DNA of 64,000 bases from Streptomyces sp. NBC_01551 (GTDB lineage: Bacteria > Actinomycetota > Actinomycetes > Streptomycetales > Streptomycetaceae), in assembly GCF_026339935.1 (NCBI RefSeq), contig NZ_JAPEPX010000001.1, positions 5,855,501 to 5,919,500 on the forward strand, given 5' to 3'. A program made the translations under genes and the position numbers. Shown here one piece after another: positions 51,182 through 57,693 of this stretch. Within the stretch, counting starts at the first letter, position 1. Each line of letters starts with the position of its first letter. Below the pieces are notes generated by a model, which saw only the letters and a program-made list of their open reading frames with translations, was not told the DNA's origin and did not search any database.

Positions 51182-52498
51182 CTACAGGCCGGTCGGCGAG
51201 CCGGTCTGGGAGGCGCTGTCACCGTTGGCCGGAGCGCCGTGGGCCGGAGGCATCGGATCGGCGGGCGCACTGGTGCTCCACCCGCTCTGCTGGGATCCGG
51301 GGCCGCTCCAGCTCGGCGGACCGTCTGCCTGGCCGGTGTCCTGGCCGCTTCCGGTCCGGGCCTGCGGGGGCGCGGCCTGCTCCATCAGGTCGTGGAAGCC
51401 CCCGCCGGAGCTGCCGCCGGAGTCGCCCTTGCCCATGTCCATGCCGCCGGTCGGGTTGGAGGCGATGTCGCCGGGGAAGCCCCCGCCGCTGCCCGCAGCC
51501 TCGGCGCCACCACCGGCAGCGCCGGCTCCGGCCGCCGCGCCGCCGGTGGCCGCCGCAGCAGCCTTGCGCGCCGCGTTCTCGGCGTGCTGACGGGCAACCG
51601 TCGCGCCGGCGCCGCCGGCGCGGTGGAGGGACTCGCCGTCGGTTCCCTCAGCGGCCCAGTGCACGAACTTGAACGTCATGTACGGGCACAACAGGATCAT
51701 GAGCATGATGACCATGCCTGCGGCGACGTCCGCGAGGGCGGCGACGCCGTCCTTGGCATCGGTCTTGCCCATGGCTGCGATGCCGAGCACGAAGATGATC
51801 GTCATCAGCAGCTTGGAGACGACGAGGGTGGCGGTGGCCTCGATCCAGCCGCGGCGCCACCGTCGGGCGGCTTCCCAGCCGCCGCCGGCTCCGGCGAAAA
51901 TGGCCAAGGTGACGAGGATCAGGATGCCGACCTTGCGGACCATCATCACGCCCCAGAACAGGAACGCTCCGATCGCGCTGCCGAGGGCCGCGACGACTGC
52001 GACGAGCCAGCCCATTCCGGCGATGGAGCTGATCTGCTGGACCTTGACGATCCTGCGCACGGCGGAGGAGATGTCCGTCCCGGAAGCCGCGAACAGCCCG
52101 TTGGACAGGGCGTCGACGACTTCGATGGCGACGGTGGTGAAGGCGATGGCGCAGAAGGCGAACAAGACGCCGGAGGCCGTTCCGGTCACCGCTTGGGCTA
52201 GGGCTTGGCCGTCGCGTTTGATCGCGGCTCTCACCAGCTGCGCACAGAACGTCGCGACGAGCATCAGCAGGCCGATCGGCAGAATCGTCTCGTAGTTGTC
52301 GCGGAACCATCCCGCGCCGAGGTCGATGTTGGTGGTGCGGTCGATGGCCTTGGACGCGAGGTCCGCCGCGGCGGCGGCGACGTCACCGGCGCTTTCCGCC
52401 ATCCACTTCCCGATCGCGCCGGCGGGATCGGAGGCGAAGTCGATCACATCGCCGGCCTTGCAGAGGTAGCCGGCGACAGGCAGGTCACAAAAGCCCAC
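51182..52498 (-). CDS. VirB6/TrbL-like membrane channel protein
   Basis: 438 residues, GTG 52498 with AAAGGA upstream. Five to six membrane spans: ILPIGLLMLVATFCAQLVRA, GVLFAFCAIAFTTVAIEVVD, MGWLVAVVAALGSAIGAFLF, ILILVTLAIFAGAGG, LLMTIIFVLGIAAM and MVIMLMILLCPYMTFKFVHW. The last 140 residues are a Gly/Ala/Ser-rich cytoplasmic tail. N-terminal CDLPVAGYLCKAGDVIDFA is typical of the actinobacterial family. Forms part of the conjugative membrane channel. Confidence 0.82.
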   Translation of the reverse strand: MGFCDLPVAGYLCKAGDVIDFASDPAGAIGKWMAESAGDVAAAAADLASKAIDRTTNIDLGAGWFRDNYETILPIGLLMLVATFCAQLVRAAIKRDGQALAQAVTGTASGVLFAFCAIAFTTVAIEVVDALSNGLFAASGTDISSAVRRIVKVQQISSIAGMGWLVAVVAALGSAIGAFLFWGVMMVRKVGILILVTLAIFAGAGGGWEAARRWRRGWIEATATLVVSKLLMTIIFVLGIAAMGKTDAKDGVAALADVAAGMVIMLMILLCPYMTFKFVHWAAEGTDGESLHRAGGAGATVARQHAENAARKAAAAATGGAAAGAGAAGGGAEAAGSGGGFPGDIASNPTGGMDMGKGDSGGSSGGGFHDLMEQAAPPQARTGSGQDTGQADGPPSWSGPGSQQSGWSTSAPADPMPPAHGAPANGDSASQTGSPTGL

Positions 52499-52531
52499 GT
52501 CGGGCGTCCTTTCGGGTGGTACAGGCGGTGG

Positions 52532-53212
52532 CTACGGGGCGACGCGCGGGGCTATGGCGACCAGGCGGCAGTCCTTGCCGGGTCGGCACTGGACGGCGAG
52601 GGTGATCTGCCGGTCTTCGGCACCGCCTCCGCCTCCGTTCCAGGCGAGCTGGGTTTTGCCGCGCACCGTGACGGCGTAGATGTACGCCTCGGTGATGGCT
52701 TGCGGGTTGTCGGCCAGGGCCTGCTTGAACGCGGACGGAAAGTGCGCCTCCGACGTGGTGGCGCTGGCGTGCTGGCCGTTGTCCTTCAGCCGTGACCACA
52801 GCACCGGGTCGGGGATCTGGGCCTGGACGGAGTCCCAGTCCGCGTATGCGGACTCGCCGGTCAGCCAGCTGTGCATGCCGGCGAGCTGGGCGTCGCGGCT
52901 GGTAGTGCGGGCATCGAAGGTCCACAGCATCACCGCGCTCGCCCGGGCGAACGCGAGTGGATCGGAGATCGGAGGCGGCCCGGCGACCGTGGACCCTCCT
53001 GCGGGCGCTGTCGGTACGGGAGCAGAGGGGGCCTTCGGTGCACCGGTCGGGCTGGTCTGCTTACCGGATGCCTCGGGGCTCTGGTGGCTCCCGGTCCACC
53101 AGGCGACGGCGCCGGCGAGGACCAGCAGCGCGGCCAGTACACCGGCGAAAAGCAGGACGCGCCGGGGTGGCTGCCAGCCCAGGCCGAGCACGTCGAGGGA
53201 ACGTTTCCTCAT
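52532..53212 (-). CDS. Membrane-anchored conjugation-associated protein (VirB8-like position)
   Basis: 226 residues, ATG 53212 overlapping the previous stop (ATGA). One N-terminal span RVLLFAGVLAALLVLAGAVA, a Pro/Ser-rich linker, then an extracytoplasmic domain with DPLAFARASAVMLWTFDART, LAGMHSWLTGESAYADWDSV and EAYIYAVTVRGKTQLAW. This is the layout of VirB8/TcpC-like proteins; sequence similarity to them is not obvious. Confidence 0.6.
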   Translation of the reverse strand: MRKRSLDVLGLGWQPPRRVLLFAGVLAALLVLAGAVAWWTGSHQSPEASGKQTSPTGAPKAPSAPVPTAPAGGSTVAGPPPISDPLAFARASAVMLWTFDARTTSRDAQLAGMHSWLTGESAYADWDSVQAQIPDPVLWSRLKDNGQHASATTSEAHFPSAFKQALADNPQAITEAYIYAVTVRGKTQLAWNGGGGGAEDRQITLAVQCRPGKDCRLVAIAPRVAP

Positions 53213-53568
53213 CGGACCTGCTGGCCGAGCGCGCTGAAGAACGCCACGATGCCGTTGGCCGCACCCAAGCCGAGGGCGGCGGCTGCGGACACGACCGCGC
53301 CTTTCTTGCCGTTGGCTTCGGCCTGGTGGCCGCCGGAGTGGTGGCCCCAGGCCCAGACGCCGAGGCTGACGGCCAGGGCGCCGACCACGGCCACGATCCC
53401 GAACAGGTTGATCGAGTTCACGACGGTGCGCAGGACGTCGAGGCCGGGCAGGCCGCCGCCTTTGGGCGAGACGCCCGGATCGTAGGCAAGCAGGGTGAGG
53501 CGTTCGGACAGGGGTGGGGTGAGATTGGCGGGGGAGATGGTGGTGCGCTCCTTGCATGCGCAGGACAC
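53209..53568 (-). CDS. DUF6112-like integral membrane protein (pilin-like)
   Basis: 119 residues with two hydrophobic segments: NLFGIVAVVGALAVSLGVWA and VVSAAAALGLGAANGIVAFF, separated by GHHSGGHQAEANGKKG, and preceded by KGGGLPGLDVLRTVVNSI. This is the DUF6112 pattern seen in actinobacterial transfer clusters, with the size and topology of VirB2-type pilins. GTG 53568 has no ribosome site; ATC 53538, nine bases after AAGGAG, would give an N-terminus S-P-A-N-L-T. Start unresolved. Confidence 0.75.
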   Translation of the reverse strand: MSCACKERTTISPANLTPPLSERLTLLAYDPGVSPKGGGLPGLDVLRTVVNSINLFGIVAVVGALAVSLGVWAWGHHSGGHQAEANGKKGAVVSAAAALGLGAANGIVAFFSALGQQVR

Positions 53569-53688
53569 GACGGGCCCTGCCGGGGAACAGGAAGGAAAGG
53601 GGGGAGAGGGGAGGGGGAAGGGGCGCTCTGCGGCGCGAAGGTGGTCCGGTCCGCCCGGTGCCTCAAGGGCTGGCCGGGCGGACCGGTG

Positions 53689-54801
53689 TCACGGGAGACG
53701 GCGTGCGCTGTGGGCGGCGTAGTCGGCGAGGGTGCTGAAGCGGACCGGCTTTGTGGTGCGCGGGGCCTCGATGACGTAGCCGTGGCCGGCGTAGATACCG
53801 ACGTGCTCCGGGACCGCCGGGGTGCCGCGGCTGAACACCAGGTCGCCGGGGCGAAGTTGGTTCAGCGGGACGGCGTGGCCTTCTGCGATCTGGGTGTACG
53901 TGGTCCGGGTCAGGGTGATCCCGGCCTTCTTGTACGCCTGCTGGGTCAGCGAGCTGCAGTCGCAACGGCCCATCGGGTCCGGACCGTGCGGAGCCAGGCA
54001 CGAGCCGCCCCACTGGTAGAGGGTGCCGAGCTGGTTCATGGCCCAGGTGATGGCCGTCTTGGCGCGGGGATCGGCGTCGGCGGGGATCGAATACCCCTTG
54101 GGGACCGCCCCTTCGGGGATCGGTCCGGAGCCGCTGCCCTCTTCGCCCGGAGCGCATGGGTCCGTCGCCGGGATGCCCGGGGTCTGGCCTTCGGTGGGCG
54201 GCCCGGAGCCCTTCAGCGTCGGGACGATGGCCTGCTGCAGAGCGCGGGCGAGAGGCTCCCACTGGGCGTAGGCGTCGGGGAAACCGCTCAGCTGGACGGC
54301 CTGCGCGGCCTGCGTGACCGTCATCTGCTGCCAGCCGGGGACCTTCAGCAGGCCCTGGTAGAACTTCGTGCTGGCGTAGACGGGGTCGCGCACCTGGGCG
54401 GGGGTACCCCAACCCTGGCTGGGCCGCTGCTGGAACAAGCCCAGCGAGTCGCGGTCGCCGTAACTGAGGTTGCGCAGCCGGGACTCCTGGATCGCGGTGG
54501 CCAGGGCCACGATCTGGCCGCGCTCGGGCACTTCGAGCGTGATGCCGGTGGCGACGATGGTCCGGGCGTGGGGAATCTGCTCGGCGGGCAGGTCCAGGCC
54601 CTCGACGTGGACGTTCTGAGCGCCTGACCCGCCGAGGACGGCGGCGACCTGGCGCCGTACGGCGTCGGTGTCGACCGAGTCGGTGACGCAGGAGGTGCCC
54701 GGGCTCGAGGAGTGGCTCGCGGCTGCGGCGAGGACGGCGGTGCCAGCCAGCAGGGCGGGGGAGAGGCAGAGCACGCCGATCGCGGCGGCGATGCCTTTCA
54801 C
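53689..54801 (-). CDS. Bifunctional cell-wall hydrolase: lysozyme-like plus NlpC/P60
   Basis: 370 residues, GTG 54801. N-terminal signal/anchor GVLCLSPALLAGTAVLAAAA. Residues 90-170 (IVALATAIQESRLRNLSYGD, DSLGLFQQRPSQGWG) form a transglycosylase-like domain with Glu near 106. Residues 250-370 are NlpC/P60: GRCDCSSLTQQAYKKAG (Cys near 282), GDLVFSRG and PEHVGIYAGHG (His near 333). Such VirB1-like enzymes open the peptidoglycan for the mating channel. It is the first conventional gene after the mini-ORF array and its leader hairpins. Confidence 0.88.
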   Translation of the reverse strand: MKGIAAAIGVLCLSPALLAGTAVLAAAASHSSSPGTSCVTDSVDTDAVRRQVAAVLGGSGAQNVHVEGLDLPAEQIPHARTIVATGITLEVPERGQIVALATAIQESRLRNLSYGDRDSLGLFQQRPSQGWGTPAQVRDPVYASTKFYQGLLKVPGWQQMTVTQAAQAVQLSGFPDAYAQWEPLARALQQAIVPTLKGSGPPTEGQTPGIPATDPCAPGEEGSGSGPIPEGAVPKGYSIPADADPRAKTAITWAMNQLGTLYQWGGSCLAPHGPDPMGRCDCSSLTQQAYKKAGITLTRTTYTQIAEGHAVPLNQLRPGDLVFSRGTPAVPEHVGIYAGHGYVIEAPRTTKPVRFSTLADYAAHSARRLP

Positions 54802-54890
54802 TCCCGGGCGGCCTCCGGCCGGCGGGCTGCGGGGATGTCACGTGGCGATGGAGAGGAAGGGGTCACGGGGAGGTCCTCGGGGGTGGGGCC

Positions 54891-54930
54891 CCGGCCGCAC
54901 GGTGTGAAAGGGGAAGGGCCGTGCGGCCGG
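54891..54930 (-). promoter_or_regulatory. Leader hairpin before the NlpC/P60 gene
   Basis: CCGGCCGCACGG (54891-54902) pairs with CCGTGCGGCCGG (54919-54930), 12 bp perfect, 16-base loop rich in pyrimidines on the minus strand. No T-run follows. It separates the mini-ORF array from the first large gene and could be a terminator/attenuator or RNA-processing site. Confidence 0.55.
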
Positions 54931-54961
54931 AGCGGTGGAGGTGGACGAAGAGCCCCGGCTC

Positions 54962-54985
54962 GGGTGCGTGTTGCCTCACACACCC
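54962..54985 (-). promoter_or_regulatory. RNA hairpin with AGGCAA loop, copy 2
   Basis: On the minus strand GGGTGTGTG and CACGCACCC enclose the loop AGGCAA (one G-U pair in RNA). It starts 16 bases after the stop of mini-ORF e. The same loop and spacing occurs at 55161-55182. Confidence 0.6.
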
Positions 54986-55001
54986 GGTGGGACGGGGGAG
55001 G

Positions 55002-55016
55002 TTACGGGCGGAACAT
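55002..55016 (-). CDS. Mini-ORF e, M-F-R-P
   Basis: ATGTTCCGCCCGTAA on the minus strand: four codons and stop. CCAGGAGG (55024-55031) lies 7 bases upstream, an excellent Shine-Dalgarno. It is one of three identical copies (with 55090 and 55197) plus two variants. Too short for a folded product; translation itself or the tetrapeptide may be what matters. Confidence 0.6.
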   Translation of the reverse strand: MFRP

Positions 55017-55046
55017 GGGTGTGCCTCCTGGGACGTTCAAGGAGCG

Positions 55047-55062
55047 GCCCGCAGCGGCGGGC
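55047..55062 (-). promoter_or_regulatory. Hairpin between mini-ORFs d and e
   Basis: GCCCGC (55047-55052) pairs with GCGGGC (55057-55062), loop of four. It lies in the spacer after mini-ORF d, in the place where the other units carry the AGGCAA hairpin, but has a different loop. Confidence 0.4.
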
Positions 55063-55089
55063 TGGCGAAGAGCGGGACGGCGGGGAGCC

Positions 55090-55104
55090 TTACGGGCGGA
55101 ACAT
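55090..55104 (-). CDS. Mini-ORF d, M-F-R-P
   Basis: ATGTTCCGCCCGTAA on the minus strand, identical to mini-ORFs c and e. CCAGGAG (55112-55118) is 7 bases upstream. The flanking sequences differ from those of c and e, so the conservation is limited to the ribosome site and the frame. Confidence 0.6.
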   Translation of the reverse strand: MFRP

Positions 55105-55160
55105 CAGCGAACTCCTGGAGGGGTGCCGGGGCGGGAAACCGGGATCGAACTGGGGTGCCA

Positions 55161-55182
55161 GGTGGGCGTTGCCTCGCCCACC
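55161..55182 (-). promoter_or_regulatory. RNA hairpin with AGGCAA loop, copy 1
   Basis: On the minus strand GGTGGGCG and CGCCCACC form an 8 bp perfect stem around AGGCAA. It begins 14 bases after the stop of mini-ORF c. The stem differs from copy 2 at several positions in a compensated way, while the loop is the same. Confidence 0.65.
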
Positions 55183-55196
55183 AGGGCGGAAGGGGA

Positions 55197-55211
55197 TTAC
55201 GGGCGGAACAT
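55197..55211 (-). CDS. Mini-ORF c, M-F-R-P
   Basis: ATGTTCCGCCCGTAA on the minus strand with GAGGAGGT (55219-55226) 7 bases upstream. A 90-codon frame beginning upstream at 55469 also ends at this stop, but its composition is not protein-like and the internal Shine-Dalgarno matches those of the other copies, so the mini-ORF reading is preferred. Confidence 0.55.
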   Translation of the reverse strand: MFRP

Positions 55212-55258
55212 GAGCGGCACCTCCTCGGCCGGCGCAGTTGCGGGGAACACGGGCGAGG

Positions 55259-55276
55259 TCAGCAGGGGCGGTACAT
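55259..55276 (-). CDS. Mini-ORF b, M-Y-R-P-C
   Basis: ATGTACCGCCCCTGCTGA on the minus strand, a variant with Tyr for Phe and an extra Cys before TGA. CAGGGAGG (55283-55290) is 6 bases upstream. The conserved core is M-(F/Y)-R-P. Confidence 0.55.
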   Translation of the reverse strand: MYRPC

Positions 55277-55350
55277 GGGCGGCCTCCCTGTCAGGGTCTG
55301 CGGCGGGCGGGCAGGGAACGGCGAGGCGGCAGCGATGGCTGCGTGCGGGG

Positions 55351-55365
55351 TCACGGACGGAACAC
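55351..55365 (-). CDS. Mini-ORF a, (GTG)-F-R-P
   Basis: GTGTTCCGTCCGTGA on the minus strand: starts with GTG, uses CGT and CCG and TGA in place of CGC, CCG and TAA, yet encodes the same fM-F-R-P. GCAGGAGG (55371-55378) is 5 bases upstream. Synonymous changes with an unchanged peptide argue that the peptide sequence is under selection. Confidence 0.6.
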   Translation of the reverse strand: MFRP

Positions 55366-55446
55366 AGGGGCCTCCTGCGGGAGAGGGGAAACGGGGAAGG
55401 GTCGCCATCAGCGGTGTCCGCCGGGCAGTGACAAGACAGTAAGCCC

Positions 55447-55472
55447 GAATCCCCGGTCACCGAAATCACGGA
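55447..55472. promoter_or_regulatory. Degenerate copy of the palindromic operator
   Basis: GAATCCCCGGTCACCGAAAT followed by CACGGA resembles the 25 bp palindrome (about 20 of 26 positions). It lies between the leftward mini-ORF array/transfer operon and the rightward methyltransferase gene. On the minus strand TTACTGT follows a few bases later and could be a -10. Confidence 0.45.
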
Positions 55473-55639
55473 CGGAATCCGCTTGATTTCCGGAGTTCTT
55501 GGTCGGCGATGCGTCTCAACCGGGAATCGTCACCTACAGTTTGGGACCTCCCCGCGCCGCCTGCCCGCATATCTTGCGATGGCCGCCGCACGGTCTGGAG
55601 CCTTCCCGTCTGCATCCCTCACCGAATTGGGGTTCCCCT

Positions 55640-56395
55640 TTGCCGTTTTCCCTTCACCAGGGCGACGCCCTCAGCGTGCTCGCGACTCTGCCCGACGGCT
55701 GCGCCGATTCCGTCATCACCGACCCGCCGTACAACAGCGGCGGCCGAACCGCCAAGGAGCGCACGAGCCGCTCTGCCCGCCAGAAGTACGTCTCCGCAGA
55801 CGCCCAGCACGCCCTGCCGGACTTCACCGGCGAGAACATGGACCAGCGCTCGTACACGCTCTGGCTGACCCAGATCATGACCGAGGCCCACCGGGCCACC
55901 AAGGTCGGGGGCACGGCGCTGCTGTTCACCGACTGGCGGCAGCTGCCGGCGACCACGGACGCGCTCCAGGCCGCTGGCTGGCTGTGGCTGGGCGTCCTGA
56001 CCTGGCACAAGCCGCAGGCCAGGCCGCAGAAGGGTAAGTTCCGGCAGGACTGCGAGTTCATCGTCTGGGGCGCGAAGGGCAAGATCGACGCCGCCGCGAA
56101 CCCGGTCTACCTGCCCGGCTTGTACAGCGCCTCGCAGCCCTCGGGCAAGGCTCGCCGGCACATCACGCAGAAGCCGGTCGAGGTGATGCGGGAGCTGGTG
56201 AAGATCGCCCCGCCCGGCGGCACCGTGCTCGACTTCTGCGCCGGATCGGGCAGCACCGGGGTCGCCGCGCTGCTGGAGGGACGCGACTTCATCGGCATCG
56301 AGAAGACGAAGGAGTACGCGGCTGTTGCCTCCGAGCGCCTCGCCGATACCACCCATCAGGTGCATTCCCAGGACGATTTCGCCCTGACCTCCTGA
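55640..56395 (+). CDS. Adenine/cytosine-N DNA methyltransferase, orphan
   Basis: 251 residues from TTG 55640 (GGGGTT upstream). Motif IV comes first, VITDPPYNSGGRT, then TPE-like helices and RDCEFIVWGAKG-type sequence (RQDCEFIVWGAKG), followed by HITQKPVEVMRELVKIAPPG and motif I VLDFCAGSGSTGVAALLEGR. This order is that of beta-class N6-adenine or N4-cytosine enzymes; DPPY favours adenine. A longer frame to 55499 is possible. No restriction gene is adjacent. Confidence 0.88.
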   Translation: MPFSLHQGDALSVLATLPDGCADSVITDPPYNSGGRTAKERTSRSARQKYVSADAQHALPDFTGENMDQRSYTLWLTQIMTEAHRATKVGGTALLFTDWRQLPATTDALQAAGWLWLGVLTWHKPQARPQKGKFRQDCEFIVWGAKGKIDAAANPVYLPGLYSASQPSGKARRHITQKPVEVMRELVKIAPPGGTVLDFCAGSGSTGVAALLEGRDFIGIEKTKEYAAVASERLADTTHQVHSQDDFALTS

Positions 56396-56431
56396 CCGAG
56401 CTGCACCACAGCCCGATCCCGTGGCAGGCGG

Positions 56432-56481
56432 AATATAGCGGCAGATCCCCGGTTTCCGAAACCGGGGATTCTCCGGACCAT
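56432..56481 (+). promoter_or_regulatory. Promoter-operator, palindrome copy 3
   Basis: AATATAG (56432-56438), 5 bases, then GATCCCCGGTTTC and GAAACCGGGGATTC around one C (palindrome 56445-56469), followed by TCCGGACC. Same layout as copies 2 and 4, with changes only in the spacer. It precedes the rightward gene at 56528 and the overlapping genes that follow. Confidence 0.8.
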
Positions 56482-56527
56482 CAGGGCCATCGAATTCACG
56501 GCCCTGGCTGCAAGGAGAACCCCTTTC

Positions 56528-57193
56528 GTGTCCGAACCTGCCGAGCCCCGCCATGGCGGGGAAATGGAGCCGGTCCGTCTGCCGGACGCTGACCTCGAAT
56601 CGATCGAGGCGTCCGTCCGCAAGCTGCTCGACCAGTCGGCCGAGCAGGCCCGCATGATCGACACACTGGCCTCCGCGCCGCCTGTGGCCCCGATGGCCGC
56701 GAGCATGCCCTTCGCCGGGTTCCCCGGCATGCCGTCGTTCACCGCCCCCGCCCCGCCGCCGGACCCCAAGCCGATCTTGGAGCTGGAAGGCGAGGAGTAC
56801 GAGGACGAAATCGCTGCGCTGACGGACTGGGTGGACGACCACCTCATGGACGTCTACGGCGCCGAGATCACCACCGCGGCGCCATGGTGCGAGCAGTGGC
56901 AGGAGCACCTCGACGTCGTCGCGTGGCTGCACGCGCTGTGGATGGCCTACCAGCAGCACAAGGACCCCGAGGCCGGCCCCAGTGGCATGTTCGTGTGGCA
57001 CCGGGACTTCCTCACCCACTGCATGGCTTACGTCCGCGCCCCCGGCGGCCCCCTGAGCGCCTGCCAGACCGACCCGGACCGTGCCGAGCACCGCCTGCTG
57101 CGCGGGCCGGGCCCCTCCGCGCGGTCCGCCGTCCGCGAGTCGGAGGCCCAGACGACCGGCGGCACCCTGGCCCCGGACGGGGCCGCGTTGTGA
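56528..57193 (+). CDS. DUF4913-domain protein
   Basis: 221 residues, GTG 56528 with AAGGAG 10 bases upstream. The C-terminal half has WVDDHLMDVYGAEI, WCEQWQEHLDVVAWLHALWM, FVWHRDFLTHCMAY and GGPLSACQTDPDRAEH: the DUF4913 pattern of conserved Trp and His with a terminal GP-C. The N-terminus has a helical segment ESIEASVRKLLDQSAEQARM. Function unknown; frequent in Streptomyces elements. Overlaps the next gene (GTGA). Confidence 0.82.
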   Translation: MSEPAEPRHGGEMEPVRLPDADLESIEASVRKLLDQSAEQARMIDTLASAPPVAPMAASMPFAGFPGMPSFTAPAPPPDPKPILELEGEEYEDEIAALTDWVDDHLMDVYGAEITTAAPWCEQWQEHLDVVAWLHALWMAYQQHKDPEAGPSGMFVWHRDFLTHCMAYVRAPGGPLSACQTDPDRAEHRLLRGPGPSARSAVRESEAQTTGGTLAPDGAAL

Positions 57194-57693
57194 CGCACCC
57201 ACCGCAGCCTCCGCCAGCGTTCGGCCTCTCCTTTCACCCCGAGGCCCTCAACGACCTGCTCGCCGCTCCGGGCGACATGCGCGACCTCGGGCTCGCCCTC
57301 ATCCAGGACGTCGTGCGCGCCCAGGTGAGAGGGCCCGAACTCACCGCCGAGCTGACCGGCTACCGCAAGCTCTACCTCGGCTCCCGGGTGCAGTACCGCA
57401 TCGTCTACGACTACCGCCCGGCCCCGCCCGGCTCCAGCCACCGCACCAACGTCCACATCGTCGCCGTACGCCCCCGCGCCAAGCACGACATCTACGACAC
57501 CGTCCGGGCCCGCGTCGGCCGCCCCCGCCCCGCAGCCGGGCCCCGCGCGTACGCGGCTCGCTCCCTCTCGCCACAAGTCCGGCCGCGCCCTGCCTTCACG
57601 CCGGCGCCTCCAGCCGCGGCGTTCCCGGTCCCCGGACTCCCCGCACCCGCCCGCCTCGCCACCACGAATTCCCCGAAGGGTCCTTCGCGATGA
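57190..57693 (+). CDS. RelE/ParE-superfamily toxin-like protein
   Basis: 167 residues. Residues 10-105 fit the RelE/ParE fold: SFHPEALNDLLAAPGDMRDL, LTAELTGYRKLYLGSRVQYR, IVYDY, then VHIVAVRPRAKHDIYDTVRA. The C-terminal 60 residues are a Pro/Arg-rich extension absent in typical toxins. No antitoxin of usual type is adjacent; the upstream DUF4913 protein overlaps it by four bases and is the only candidate partner. Confidence 0.7.
   Translation: MTHPPQPPPAFGLSFHPEALNDLLAAPGDMRDLGLALIQDVVRAQVRGPELTAELTGYRKLYLGSRVQYRIVYDYRPAPPGSSHRTNVHIVAVRPRAKHDIYDTVRARVGRPRPAAGPRAYAARSLSPQVRPRPAFTPAPPAAAFPVPGLPAPARLATTNSPKGPSR

Noticed and set aside
49512..54627. Two long plus-strand frames (517 and 556 codons)
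   Set aside because: Antisense to SCO6880-like, VirB6-like and NlpC/P60 genes; composition and lack of ribosome sites argue against coding.
55197..55469. A single 90-residue minus-strand protein ending in MFRP
   Set aside because: Composition (Pro/Arg/Ser-rich) and absence of a ribosome site at its start; the internal SD before the last four codons matches the other four units.
54960..55480. CRISPR-like or iteron-like repeat array
   Set aside because: Repeat spacing is irregular (about 64-108 bases) and the conserved unit is exactly a start-to-stop frame with a Shine-Dalgarno on one strand, which fits micro-ORFs better than CRISPR repeats or iterons; a DNA-binding role is not fully excluded.
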